DNA of 64,000 nucleotides from Serratia symbiotica (lineage in GTDB: Bacteria; Pseudomonadota; Gammaproteobacteria; Enterobacterales; Enterobacteriaceae), in contig JAMDYG010000001.1 of assembly GCA_024160085.1 (NCBI GenBank), positions 1 to 64,000 of the forward strand, written 5' to 3'. Under the pieces are notes generated by a model. It was not told where the DNA came from and searched no databases. It saw nothing but the letters and a program-made list of their open reading frames with translations. Shown piece by piece: positions 43,476-53,425 of this stretch. The first letter of the stretch is position 1. The number at the start of each line of letters is the position of its first letter. A program made the position numbers and the translations under genes.

Positions 43476-44246
43476 ATGAGCGAAATTATTTACGGCATCT
43501 ACGCTGTTAAAGCCCTGTTAGAGCACGACCCGCAACGCTTTCTGGAAGTGTTTATCCTCAAAGGACGTGGTAACCGTCGTCTGCAACCACTAATCACTGA
43601 GCTGGAAACGACAGGCATTGCCGTTCAGGTAGCGAGCTGCCAGTGGTTGGATGAGAAGGTTGAGGGAGCAGTGCATCAGGGGATTATCGCCAGGGTGCGT
43701 GAAGGGCGGAATCCACAAGAAAACGACTTGCCAGCGTTTTTGAAAAGCGTTGATACGCCATTATTGCTGGTGCTGGACGGCATAACCGACCCACATAACC
43801 TCGGGGCTTGCCTACGCAGCGCTGATACCGCTGGCGTGCATGCGGTGATTGTGCCGCGTGACCGTTCCGCCCAATTGAATGCTACCGCCAAAAAAGTGGC
43901 TTGCGGCGCATCAGAGAACGTGCCGCTGATCCGCGTCACCAACTTGGTGCGCACCCTGTGTTTGCTACAGGAAATGAACGTATGGGTCGTAGGCACCGCT
44001 GGCGAAGCCGACTATACACTGTATCAGAGTAAAATGACCGGCCCGATGGCGTTGGTGATGGGGTCGGAAGGCGAAGGCATGCGCCGTCTTACACGTGAGC
44101 ACTGCGATGAGTTGATCAGTATTCCAATGGCTGGCATGGTCTCCTCACTGAACGTCTCGGTCGCTACCGGCATATGCCTGTTTGAAGCGGTGCGCCAGCG
44201 CCTTTTTTGCTCCCCTGGCGGCCTTAAGGTTGGTGAAAAACCGTAA
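43476..44246 (+). CDS. rlmB: 23S rRNA Gm2251 2'-O-methyltransferase RlmB
   Basis: RlmB is a SPOUT methyltransferase acting on G2251 in the peptidyl-transferase P loop. ATG 43476 gives [20 protein letters not shown] as in E. coli; an in-frame GTG five codons earlier is also open. The knot motifs are present: [60 protein letters not shown] and [21 protein letters not shown]. coli RlmB ends at VRQRS (243 residues). Here about 13 extra residues follow VRQR, so the C-terminus has been altered by a late frame or stop change. Activity should be unaffected. Confidence 0.95.
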   Translation: MSEIIYGIYAVKALLEHDPQRFLEVFILKGRGNRRLQPLITELETTGIAVQVASCQWLDEKVEGAVHQGIIARVREGRNPQENDLPAFLKSVDTPLLLVLDGITDPHNLGACLRSADTAGVHAVIVPRDRSAQLNATAKKVACGASENVPLIRVTNLVRTLCLLQEMNVWVVGTAGEADYTLYQSKMTGPMALVMGSEGEGMRRLTREHCDELISIPMAGMVSSLNVSVATGICLFEAVRQRLFCSPGGLKVGEKP

Positions 44247-44428
44247 AATCAAAGGTGGGAGGGAGATAGCAAATGGCGCACTTTCTACCATTTACTCCTA
44301 CCCCGATGAATAAATCCTATGCGGTTCTTGAGTTTCTTATCCTACACCAGTATGATCATGCGTCATTTTTCAGCCGTACACTAAACACTTTCCTTGCTTC
44401 CATGGGCTGCGGCTGACCCTGACAGGGG

Positions 44429-44456
44429 GCTGAATAATCCGTGCTGAATAATCCGT
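44429..44456 (+). promoter_or_regulatory. Tandem 14-base duplication in the rpsF operon leader
   Basis: GCTGAATAATCCGT occurs twice without a gap, directly before the AAGGAGC ribosome site of rpsF. In enterobacteria the rpsF leader carries an RNA motif bound by the S6:S18 pair for feedback control, with conserved CCG bases near the start codon. Here the CCGT-bearing segment is doubled, which could provide two alternative pairings. That the duplicated piece belongs to this motif is inference. Confidence 0.6.
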
Positions 44457-44469
44457 AAGGAGCAATTCG

Positions 44470-44868
44470 ATGCGTCATTACGAAATCGTTTTTATGGTCC
44501 ATCCTGACCAAAGCGAACAGGTTCCGGGCATGATCGAGCGTTACAGTGCTACTATCACTAACGCGCAAGGTCAGGTTCACCGTCTGGAAGACTGGGGCCG
44601 CCGTCAACTGGCTTACCCGATCAACAAATTGCACAAAGCTCACTACGTTCTGCTGAACGTTGAAGCTCCGCAGGAAGCGATCGATGAGCTGGAAACTAAC
44701 TTCCGCTTCAACGACGCCGTTATCCGCAGCACGGTTATGCGCGTTAAGCACGCGGTAACTGAAGCATCTCCGATGGTGAAAGCGAAAGACGAACGTCGTG
44801 GTGACCGCCGCGAAGACTTCGCTAACGAAACCGCAGATGATGTAGATGCTGGGGATTCTGAAGAGTAA
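44470..44868 (+). CDS. rpsF: 30S ribosomal protein S6
   Basis: S6 binds S18 and the 16S central domain. The 132-residue protein reads [40 protein letters not shown] and [12 protein letters not shown], with an acidic C-terminal tail ending AGDSEE, where RimK adds glutamates in E. coli. First gene of rpsF-priB-rpsR-rplI, with AAGGAG before the start. Intact. Confidence 0.98.
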   Translation: MRHYEIVFMVHPDQSEQVPGMIERYSATITNAQGQVHRLEDWGRRQLAYPINKLHKAHYVLLNVEAPQEAIDELETNFRFNDAVIRSTVMRVKHAVTEASPMVKAKDERRGDRREDFANETADDVDAGDSEE

Positions 44869-44879
44869 TTGCCACTGCC

Positions 44880-45429
<550 letters not shown>

Positions 45430-45468
45430 TCGGCCACTGTCCATTAACGACTTTGAGAGGATAAGGTA

Positions 45469-45921
45469 ATGCAAGTTATTCTGCTTGATAAAGTAGCAAA
45501 CCTGGGCAGCCTGGGAGATCAAGTTAAAGTTAAAGCGGGCTATGCCCGTAACTTCCTGGTACCACAGGGCAAAGCTGTTCCTGCTACCAAGAAAAACATA
45601 GAGTTCTTCGAAGCACGCCGTGCTGAATTGGAAGCCAAACTGGCTGACATTATGGCCGCCGCTGTTGTTCGTGCAACCAAGATCAACGAACTGTTAACAG
45701 TCACTATCGTGTCTAAAGCAGGCAAAGAAGGTAAGTTGTTCGGCTCTATCGGCACTCGCGACATTGCTGACGCAGTGACTGCGGCTGGAGTTGAAGTGGC
45801 CAAGATCGAAGTTCGTCTGCCGAACGGCGTTCTACGTACTACTGGCGAGCACGAAGTGCACTTCCAAGTACATAGCGACGTGTTCGCACAACTGAATGTA
45901 GTAGTGGTTGCGGAAGCGTAA
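45469..45921 (+). CDS. rplI: 50S ribosomal protein L9
   Basis: L9 has two globular domains joined by a long helix and lies near the L1 stalk. The 150-residue product starts [20 protein letters not shown] with [20 protein letters not shown], then the helix [20 protein letters not shown] and the C-terminal [20 protein letters not shown]. Full length, ribosome site GAGAGGA. Last gene of the operon, with a hairpin and T-rich run after it. Confidence 0.98.
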   Translation: MQVILLDKVANLGSLGDQVKVKAGYARNFLVPQGKAVPATKKNIEFFEARRAELEAKLADIMAAAVVRATKINELLTVTIVSKAGKEGKLFGSIGTRDIADAVTAAGVEVAKIEVRLPNGVLRTTGEHEVHFQVHSDVFAQLNVVVVAEA

Positions 45922-45945
45922 TAACACGACTATAACCCAGTTAAA

Positions 45946-45976
45946 ACGCCAGCGCAAGGCTGGAGTTTTGCTTTTA
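45946..45976 (+). terminator. Intrinsic terminator after rplI
   Basis: CCAGC pairs with GCTGG around GCAAG and is followed by AGTTTTGCTTTTAT. A short stem, about 30 bases past the rplI stop. Likely the operon terminator. Confidence 0.7.
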
Positions 45977-46052
45977 TGCACCCGAAAAACACCTTACTAT
46001 GTGGCTGGATATGCACGAGAGCCGCATATTATGTGGTGTTGCGTGACTTGCT

Positions 46053-46520
46053 TTAGCGTTCGTGGTGGCCGCTATTGTCGGCCTGCCAACGGAACAGCGC
46101 TAGTCTGTTGCCCGCAATGATGACGGACAGCGTGTTGCTCGTGCCGTTGGCGTCATGTTCGATACGCATTTCCTGGACAGCTTGCATATTGCTGAGTGGC
46201 TTGTCGTTGCCTTTCACTTGTCCATAGCGAACACTTCATTCACTGGCAGCTTGTTGTTGTGAAATAGTTACGCCAGCGTTTAGCCGGGATGAATAGAGTA
46301 ACGCTGCCTGGTACCAATAGGCTTAGAACATATCTCCTTAGGCTGTTTTATTTGCCATTTTGAACCTGGGCAGTGCTCACCGTCCTTACGTACTCCCTTT
46401 AAGGCTCTAGTTGTTGCGTGATGTCCTGGGCCTAACTGGCTGTAACAATGTACGCCTACTGGGATAGGTTCTAAAGTAGAGGGTTGATTACCGCAGGTTC
46501 TGGGCTAACAAAAAGTCACG
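46053..46520 (-). pseudogene. ytfB: OapA-family cell-division protein YtfB, decayed
   Basis: The minus strand has YSIHPG, a stop, TLA, a stop, then NNKLPVNEVFAM and, one frame over, YGQVKGNDKPLSNMQAVQEM, RIEHDANGTSNTLSVIIAGN and RLALFRWQADNSGHHER before a stop at 46053. This is the OapA (LysM-like) C-terminal domain of YtfB, which binds septal glycans. The N-terminal cytoplasmic and membrane part is not readable. Position between rplI and fklB, antisense to them, is the E. coli arrangement. Confidence 0.75.
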
Positions 46521-46627
46521 GTTTCCTGTTTTAAGGCAAAAGACAACATTTGCCATACAAGATTTACTCAGCTTTCCTGCGCTATTATGCTGCGTTCTCG
46601 ACTTTTTATAGACTTGAGGAAAACCCT

Positions 46628-46975
46628 ATAACACCCCCTTCTTTGTGACAGCGTTAAGACGGAGACCGCAAGCAAGTTACGGGATTGGTTTACAGGTCGG
46701 ACAGCAGTTGCAAGAGTCAGATCCTATCTCGTAAGGATCGCGTGCGTGTGAATTACACCGGTCGTCTGACTAATGGTAATCTATTTGACAGCTCCATTAT
46801 TGAACGTGGCCAGCTAGCGTAATTCCCGGTCAGCGGCGTAATTCCGTGCTGGATCGAAGCGTTGACTCTGATGCCGGTCGGCTCCAAATAGCAGCTTTAT
46901 ATCCCGCACACTCTAGCCTACGGCGAGCGTGGTGATGGTGCATCCACACAGCCTTGACCAAGGGTACTTTTCAGC
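46628..46975 (+). pseudogene. fklB: FKBP-type peptidyl-prolyl isomerase FklB, decayed
   Basis: Pieces in shifting frames read PQASYGIGLQVGQQLQESD, then DRVRVNYTGRLTNGNLFDSS, a stop (GAA to TAA) in the AEFPV position, FPVSGVIP, WIEALTLMPVGSK, a stop (TGG to TAG), and LAYGERGDGAS. That is FklB with most of its helical dimerisation domain deleted. The codon in the start position is ATA (46628) followed by ACA CCC, matching MTTP/MTPP of relatives. Downstream genes cycA through cpdB of the E. coli order are missing. Confidence 0.88.
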
Positions 46976-47282
46976 TCCCTCTTTTTTACCCGGTGGGCCG
47001 TAAACGCGCGTTCTTCAAAATGAGCATCATGAAGCGGGTAATAAATATATTCTGTAGACAAAATGACCTCATGGCCTCTTGAATGGAAAGCGGCCATCGA
47101 TACGCAGTGGCGGCAGAAATTTAGCGGCAGGGTATGCTGTGTTTGCCGGTGGGGGAATTTCTCGCTGTATACGATTTTACCATGGGTGAGCTGATTGGGA
47201 TGGATATTTGGCGTAAAAAACTAGTCTGCTAACACACAGAGACAAAGGAATATTTCCCATTGAACTGCTTATCTGAGGTGCA
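46976..47282. other. Junction region between fklB and cysQ; no gene recognised
   Basis: E. coli has cycA, ytfEFGH and cpdB here; only about 300 bases remain. A short readable piece (EWKAAIDTQWRQKFSGRV near 47085-47135) looks protein-like, but I cannot place it. Confidence 0.45.
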
Positions 47283-48032
47283 TGATGCTGGCGCAAATTT
47301 GCCAACTGTCCCGCGCGGCGGGGGCGACGATTATGGCTGTATATGACAGTGAACAACCGCTTAATATTGAACAAAAAAGACCATTCACCGATTACCACGG
47401 CCGATTTAGTAGCACATCACATCATAAAATGCGGCCTAGCAGCGTTGACGCCAGAGGTGCCTTTGCTGTCTGAAGAAGATCTGCCAGCTTGGGAAGAGTG
47501 CCAGAACTGGGCGCGTTACTGGCTGGTTGATCCGTTGGACGGCACCAAGGAGTTTCTGCACCGTAACGGCGAATTCACCATTAATATCGCGTTGATTGAA
47601 CATGGTGAAGCGGTGATGGGGGTGGTGTATACGCCGGCGATCAACGTGCTGTATCTGGCGGAAGGTAACAACTCCTGGAAAGAAGAGAAAGGGCAGCGCA
47701 AGCCGATTACTGTTAGTAATGCCCAGCTGCCGCTGGTAGTAGAGTAGTGAGCCGCTAGCATATTGATGATGAATTGAAGGACTATCTGAATCAGCTTGGT
47801 GAGCATCAGACCATTGCCGTCGGTTCATCACTAAAGTTTTGCTTGGTGGCGGAAGGTAAGGCGCAGCTCTACCTACGCTTTGGTCCTGTCCTACCAATAC
47901 CTGTGATACTGCTGCAGGCCACGCGGTTGCGCCGCCGCTGGAGCACAAATCAACGATTGGCAGGGTAAACCTTTGATCTATGCCTCGCAAGAATCCCTTC
48001 TTAACCCCGGCTTTCGAGTATCGCTGTTCTGA
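47283..48032 (+). pseudogene. cysQ: 3'(2'),5'-bisphosphate nucleotidase CysQ, frameshifted
   Basis: CysQ hydrolyses PAP, a by-product of sulfate assimilation. Start [20 protein letters not shown]; after a frame change at about 47360 the sequence reads [40 protein letters not shown], the metal-binding [20 protein letters not shown] and [18 protein letters not shown] stop at 47745, further shifts, [20 protein letters not shown] and the end [12 protein letters not shown] follow. The lithium-sensitive phosphatase motif DPLDGT is intact but the frame is not. Confidence 0.93.
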
Positions 48033-48089
48033 TTTAATCCGCCAAAAGCGAGTGCATATTACCCTCTGCTGCACCGATTACGGCGTCAT

Positions 48090-48650
48090 GGCTTCATATT
48101 TAGCCAGTTAGAGTACTCTGACCGGGTTTGGCACCTTGCATCACCGGCGCATCAGGGGGTTGAGACCTGTACGGTATTTGCGGGCCAGCCAGTGGTCCTG
48201 TTTTTCAGAACACGACACAATCAATATGGCTGTATACTTTGGCTTTAAAATCAACAAACTGATAGAACACAGTCCAGCCTTTCAATTTACGGTTAAGCAT
48301 CTCTACCCTGTAGATTCTACTTTCACTGTAATTGTCTGATAACACTGCAGTCAGTAACGCTGCGAAGTTTCTGGTTTTGGCTCGTGGGATCGCCGATACT
48401 ACTTGCATATTGCCGTAGTGGCAACGTTTGCGAATAATCCGATGGCCCAAAAAGACAAATCTATCATTGACATGGGTAATTTTGGTTTTCTCCATGTTCA
48501 ATCTGAGTTTCAGGCCATCTTCGAGTACGCTTAAACACTCCTCCCTGATGGCTTCTGCCTGTGACTTGATGCTTTTGACGATGAGTGCAAAGTCATCGGC
48601 ATACCGGCAGTAGGCAACGGCGGGTTGCCATCGACATTCGATAGTCTGTT
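48090..48650 (-). pseudogene. Group II intron maturase fragment, second copy
   Basis: The minus strand reads MNMEKTKITHVNDRFVFLGH, RIIRKRCHYGNMQVVSAIPR, SESRIYRVEMLNRKLKGWTV and FYQFVDFKAKVYSHI, then broken LARKYRT-like sequence toward 48.1 kb. It is clearly homologous to the 1-500 copy, but it keeps only the last third of the RT domain plus domain X. The upstream YADD box is degraded near 48600 (AYCRYADDFALIV in a shifted frame). It directly follows dead cysQ. Confidence 0.85.
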
Positions 48651-48755
48651 TTCATATGTTCACGAAGGTGAAAATATGACCTGACATAGTAAATTTCTGC
48701 CAGGTTATATCTGAATTTAATTATATTAAATTTAGTTTATTGATAAGTACGTTCT

Positions 48756-49261
48756 TTAAAAAACTATTTTTACGCCAAAGATTGCATCTAATTCTATATT
48801 TTTTATTTTGGTTTCAGTAATTATTTTTCCGCGTGCATTTTTCTTGAACTTCATTGGTATTTAGTTATATGCAATACTAAAAATAAGTGAAAAATGTGGC
48901 AGAGAGGAAAATTCACAGGTATAACTGATGTCCGTTAAAGATCACTCTAGAGCAAGGTCGATAGATTCTTTAGCTAATGCGAGTCTTACTTTCCACATCT
49001 ATTTTATGGGTGCGGTTCCATAAAATGGTTAGAAATACGGCAAAATATCAAAGCGTATCTTTCTAGAAATATCTTCGAGATCTTCTAATAAAATGTCTTA
49101 TAAAATATTTTCAATGACGTATTAAATAACTTTCTTATGCAATGCATTTTTTCTTCCTTTGCATGTTTGCTATGTATCCTCAAATGTCTCTCTTCGAGAT
49201 AATCCACTATTTTCTTTGTAAACTCCTCTTTTTCATTATCAGTCAATATACGTTCTGACAT
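48756..49261 (-). pseudogene. AT-rich decayed gene of unknown family (about 168 codons)
   Basis: The minus strand opens with MSERILTDNEKEEFTKKIVD and YLEERHLRIHSKHAKEEKMH. After one frameshift near 49100 it continues LEDLEDISRKIRFDILPYF, stop, PFYGTAPIK, stop, MWKVRLALAKESIDLALE, stop, SLTDISYTCEFSSLPHFSLI, FSIAYN, stop, IPMKFKKNARGKIITETKIK and NIELDAIFGVKIVF before TAA at 48756. The residual reading frame is long and coding-like despite roughly one-third GC, far below the surroundings, so it was probably acquired horizontally. It has no membrane helix. An IS3-type end lies about 14 bases upstream of the ATG. I do not recognise the family. Confidence 0.65.
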
Positions 49262-49274
49262 CGTAGTAGCATAC

Positions 49275-50036
49275 TGAATTTGGCCACCTAAGTTGAGGTG
49301 TAATGTTCACCTCAAACTCTTACAGGTGAACTAATGAGTAAAGTATTTACTGCTGAATTTAAACTCAAGACTACAAAACTAGTTCTCGACCAGAATTACA
49401 CTTATTTCAGACGCTGCGAATGCGATGAACGTCAGTCTATCAGCCATTAACCGATAGGTAAAGTCGCTTCGTATGAAACGTCAAGAGTTGTTTACCGCCA
49501 GCAGACAAAGTGCAGGAAGCAGATCTCTGATCAAAAATCTTCGGGAAGAAGGTATCAAGAGCAACCGCTGGCGGATGATGAAGCTAATACAGGAAGACGG
49601 ACGGCTCTACCAACAATGTCGGACTTCTAAGGTGACAACAAAGCCCCGTAAGGGAATGGAAGTGGCACCAAATCTGCTGAACTAGAACTTTAACCTGCCG
49701 GGCCGTGACATCACTTATCTTAAGACCGGAGAAGGCTGGCTGTATCTAGCAGCCATTATGGATCTATACTCCCGGCGTATAGTGGGCTGGCATGTGGATA
49801 AACGGATAAGTTCGTCGCGGGTCTGCCGGGCACTGATGAGGGCGTATAACCTGCGAAATCCCCTACGGGTCCTATTGTACATACAGACAGAAACTCGTGG
49901 TACACGTAGTACCGCTTCCAGAATTTGCTGACTGGCTCAGGAACAGCATGGGAGATGGTGGGAGCCTGTTAGAAATAATGCAGTGATGGAGAGCTTCTGG
50001 GGAAGCATGAAACATGAGTGGTTGCATCTTGTACAC
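49275..50036 (+). mobile_element. IS3-family insertion sequence, deleted and decayed
   Basis: Begins TGAATTTGGCCACCTAAGTT, an IS3-type terminal repeat. At 49334 MSKVFTAEFKLKTTKLVLDQ starts orfA. OrfB pieces follow: RQELFTASRQSAGSRSLIKN, GIKSNRWRMMKLIQEDG, then GRDITYLKTGEGWLYLAAIM with DLYSRRIVGWHVDK, and VRNNAVMESFWGSMKHEWLH. The DDE catalytic residues are partly readable (D-I-T-Y, M-D-L-Y, N-A-V-M-E), but stops, frame changes and deletions (notably between orfA and the middle of orfB) inactivate it. Right end not identified. Confidence 0.85.
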
Positions 50037-50039
50037 TAG

Positions 50040-50145
50040 CCTATGCGGGGCTGCATGAAGTTTTCCAGAGTCACGCCTGCTACCTCACGGCCATAATACA
50101 TTTCATTTTTCAGTTGGCCAAAGATACCCTCACAAATGGCCTAAC
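50040..50145 (-). mobile_element. Second IS3-family orfB fragment
   Basis: The minus strand reads EGIFGQLKNEMYYGREVAGV and TLENFMQ, typical of the C-terminal catalytic-Glu region of IS3-family transposases (E-G-x-F-G-x-L-K-N-E-M). It is oriented against the preceding IS3 copy, so a different, truncated element is joined here. Confidence 0.6.
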
Positions 50146-50218
50146 CACACAGGGAACTCGCATTGACAAGCAGTGGCGATAGTGTAGAGCCGGCTCCCTG
50201 TTTACGGTAAGCGTTAAG

Positions 50219-50243
50219 TGAGCGTAAGCGTAAAGTCAGTGCC
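50219..50243. repeat. Orphan IS66-type terminal repeat
   Basis: GTAAGCGTAAAGTCAGTGCC matches the ends of the IS66 element at 50.77-52.43 kb (GTAAGCGTAAAGGCAATGCC on the left, the inverse on the right). No matching IS66 body follows it, so it is a leftover end. Confidence 0.65.
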
Positions 50244-50344
50244 GTATTGACGGTTATTTATCGGTGCAAAATGGCGTCTGAAGCGATCAAGGTTTTGCAT
50301 TCATCTCCGATCGCGATTTGGCATCTTACCGATCATTCCGGGAA

Positions 50345-50545
50345 TTAACTTTTTCTTACACGATCTCCGTTGCTGATTTTTATGCCAACAGAGACATCGA
50401 TGTCCAAAAAGAGAAAAGCCAGGTGGCCAAAATAAAATAATTCCGCCTGCCATTTACGTCGCACCCGCATTACCTTAATCCCTTTTATCATGGCATAAGC
50501 AGTTTTCATCGATTTAAATCCCAGCGTGGCGTTTTGTAGTGGCAT
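50345..50545 (-). mobile_element. IS6-family (IS26-like) transposase C-terminal fragment
   Basis: ATLGFKSMKTAYAMIKGIKV followed by MRVRRKWQAELFYFG matches the conserved end of IS6-family transposases (TLGFKSMKTAYATIKGxEVM..LRKGQ). The catalytic domain is absent. The frame continues on both sides into unrelated sequence. Confidence 0.8.
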
Positions 50546-50771
50546 AGTTAATTTGGCCACCTGAATAGAGGTATAGTGGATCACAAAATCAGGACACTTG
50601 GCTAGCTTGTTTCCACCGTTCTTCATATACGCAAGTTGGTACACCACCATTGTGTGGGGACGAAAAACATTGTCATAACGGTTTATCCAGTCGTTGATAT
50701 CACGTATTGCATGACCAAAATCAACATAATATCTTTTTGGTAACCATTAGCTTTTGAGACTGCGAAAGACT
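50546..50771. other. Mixed IS debris
   Basis: TTAATTTGGCCACCTGAATA at about 50549 resembles the IS3 left end at 49275 in the same orientation. The rest has no readable transposase. It ends at the left terminal repeat of the IS66 element. Confidence 0.45.
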
Positions 50772-50801
50772 GTAAGCGTAAAGGCAATGCCGTATTGACG
50801 G

Positions 50802-52197
50802 TTAGATTCCGTTGAGTTTGCACGTACCGGTCAGGTGGTACAGCAGTGCGCCGCGCTCACCACCATGGTCGCTGCCGAAGAAGATATAATTTTTCCCCAG
50901 ACAGATGTTTCTCAACGCCCGTTCCACTGCGTTATTGTCAGGTTCCGCCAGCCCATCATCGGCGTAATAACACAACGCATCCCATTGGTTCAACGTATAC
51001 GCTAACGCTTTACCCAACTGGGATTTTTTCGACAGCGTCGCGCTTTTATCCACTATCTACTCATGTAGTGAGTCGAGTAACGGTTTAGCTCGGTCCCGTC
51101 TCTGACTGCCTGACTACCTTTTTGCTTCCGTCCTGCCGCACGTATTTCTTCCTCTATAACGTAGAGTTGACCGATGCGTTTCAGGGCTTCCTCGGCCGTG
51201 GCATCCTGGGTACTGATGTACAACATCATGGGTTTTTCTACGGGCGTGTGCCCAGCATGCAGCCTCGATCAGTGCACCGTCTTCACGTTCTGCATTGAAC
51301 AACTGGTCATAACCGCCGCACGCATCGGCCGGCAACATGCCACTATATTGGCGAAGATGTTGTTGCGGATGTTTTCCCTGCCGGTCCGGCGAGTAGGCAA
51401 ACCAGGCCGCCGGTGTGTCTGATGAACTAACGTTACGGTTATCGCGGAAATAAGTCCAGAGCCGCCCAGTTTTCGTCTTCTTCCTACCCGGGGACAACAC
51501 TGGCACCGGCGTATCGTCAGTATGAAGTTTGCGGGTATCCGACGTAGCGGTACAGTGCTTCGTTCAGCGGTGCCGTTAACCAGCAGCAGGCATCTACCCA
51601 GTTGGAGAGCAAGGCTCGACTCAGGTCCACGCCCTGACGGGCTAGGATTTCAGTTTGACGATACAAGGGCAAGTGTTAGCCGTGTTTTGACGTCATCACC
51701 TGGGACAGCAGGCTAGGCCCTGCGATGCCGCGGTCAATGGGACGCGAGGGGGGCTTCAAAAATGCAGTCACACTTTTCGCACGCCTTTTTCACCCTGACG
51801 GTGCGGATTACTTTCAGAGCGCAGGCGACCATTTCCAGCTGTTCTGCGCTGACTTCGCCGAGATATTTAAGGTTACTTCCGCACTTATGACAGCCGGTTT
51901 CCACGGGCTCAAGGCGGTTCATCTCACACGGAAGGTGTTCGGGAAGTGGCTAACGATACCGGGACTGGCGAAGCTGACTGGGAACTTGCGGGTCGTTTTC
52001 CGACCGTTGTGACGGTCACCAGCCTGCTCGTGCAGTTTCAGCACCGCTTCAGCCTCTTCCACCTGTCGGCGAAGTTTTTCAGAGCGGGTACCGAACAATA
52101 TCCGGTGCAGCTTTTCCAGTTGCGCCGGTGATGACACGGTTGCTACCGTTGCGGGAAGGCGACGTGATATGCGGCATTTATTCTACCAGAGGCGTAG
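50802..52197 (-). pseudogene. tnpC: IS66 transposase TnpC, frameshifted
   Basis: Frames in order: SSPAQLEKLHRILFGTRSEK with LRRQVEEAEAVLKLHEQAGD (N-terminal leucine-zipper-like helix), CHKCGSNLKYLGEVSAEQLE with VRVKKACEKCDCIFEAP (zinc-finger domain), then [20 protein letters not shown] with [15 protein letters not shown] (catalytic core), and ALCYYADDGLAEPDNNAVER with ALRNICLGKNYIFFGSDHGG (C-terminal DDE Glu region). At least four frame changes separate these blocks. Confidence 0.88.
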
Positions 52198-52199
52198 CC

Positions 52200-52345
52200 A
52201 TTTGAAAATGAGATTGTCATTGGTGCCGTGTTCGCGGATAATATGAGCAGCGCCGGCTTCGGGCTGAGAAGCCAGCTTGGCCATGCGCAGTTTAAAGTCA
52301 TTTGTGTAATTTTTCCGTGGTTCAGAACGCCAGAATTGAGATGCC
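52200..52345 (-). pseudogene. tnpA: IS66 helper ORF TnpA, N-terminal fragment
   Basis: The start gives MASQFWRSEPRKNYTNDFKL, RMAKLASQPEAGAAHIIREH and GTNDNLIFKWLRLW, the HTH of the IS66 first ORF, followed by a stop and then directly by TnpC sequence. The tnpA 3' part, all of tnpB and the tnpC start are deleted. Confidence 0.8.
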
Positions 52346-52432
52346 ATAGTCAAGTGCCAGTCTGATTTAGGTGGGCGTCTAAGCTATCAGTATTGGTCAA
52401 TTAGCTACATACCGCACTGACTTTACGCTTAC

Positions 52433-52596
52433 AACTTTTTATCCTGCTACTTTCCCCTTCTCAATTGTTTTTTCTGTTAGCTTCACCTACTTCATAATAT
52501 CGCAGTGTTTTTTTCGCAAGCAGTTGGCAAACCCCATCACTGGCGATACCCTGATGCCCTCCGTCTGCTTAACCCCTAGACTTGAAAACACCTGAC
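52433..52596. other. Spacer between IS66 and aspC
   Basis: Short non-coding stretch with CTGCTACTTTCCCCTTCTC and TTTTTTCGCAAGCAGTTGGC; presumably the remains of the aspC promoter. Nothing else seen. Confidence 0.4.
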
Positions 52597-53425
52597 ATGT
52601 TTAAAAAATCACTGCTGCACCAGCCGACCCAATCCTGGGCCTAGCTGACATCTTCCGCACAGACGCCCGCCCAAATAAAATAAACCTGGGCATTGGTACT
52701 TATAAAGATGAAACCGGTAAAACTCCTGTGCTAACCAGCGTCAAAAAAGCTGAGCAATATTTGCTGGAGAATGAGACCACCAAAAACTATCTCGGTATTG
52801 AAGGTATTCCGGTATTCGCCAACTGCACGCAATAGCTGCTGTTCGGTAAACAAAGCCCTGTCATCGCTAACAAGCGCGCACGTACCGTGCAAACGCCCGG
52901 TGGCACCAGTACCCTGCGGGTAGCGGCTGACTTTATCGCCAATCAAACCAATGCTAAGCGCATTTGAATCAGCAACCCAAGCTGGCCAAACCATAAAAAC
53001 GTCTTCACCGCCGTGGGTCTGGAGGTGCGGGAATATACCTACTATGACGCTGCCAACCATGCGTTGGACTTTGATGGCCTGCTGGGTAGCCTGAAGTATG
53101 CCCCGGCTGGCGACTTGGTGATGTTTCACGGTTGCTGCCATAACCCAACTGGCATCGATCCCACCGCCGAACAATGGCGTCAATTGGCTGAGCTTTCCGC
53201 CATCCACGGCTGGTTATCGCTGTTCGATTTTGCATACTAATAGTTTGCCAAGGGTATGGAAGAAGATGCTGAGGGCCTACGTATTTTTGCTGCCCAACAT
53301 CAGGAGTTGATCGTCGCCAGTTCTTACTCGAAGAATTTCGGGTTATACAATGAACGCGTGGGGGCCTGCACTCTGATGGCCGCAGACGTTGAAATCGCCG
53401 ATCGCGCATTCAGCCAAGCACTGAG
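52597..53425 (+). pseudogene. aspC: Aspartate aminotransferase AspC, 3' truncated and broken
   Basis: AspC makes aspartate from oxaloacetate and glutamate. Frames read [56 protein letters not shown], stop, [51 protein letters not shown], two stops, [16 protein letters not shown] and [20 protein letters not shown], which includes the PLP lysine. After DRAFSQ (about residue 280) the sequence leaves AspC. The last quarter is deleted and joined to the 3' end of gloC, which runs the other way. The first codons also need a frameshift from MFKKSLLH. Confidence 0.93.

Larger units (their letters stand above)
50772..52432 (-). mobile_element. IS66-family insertion sequence, internally deleted
   Basis: Terminal inverted repeats are GTAAGCGTAAAGGCAATGCC at 50772 and ACTGACTTTACGCTTAC ending at 52432. 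Inside, on the minus strand, are the N-terminal part of the helper ORF tnpA and most of the transposase tnpC, both broken. tnpB is missing. No matching 8-base target duplication is evident next to the two ends. Confidence 0.82.
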
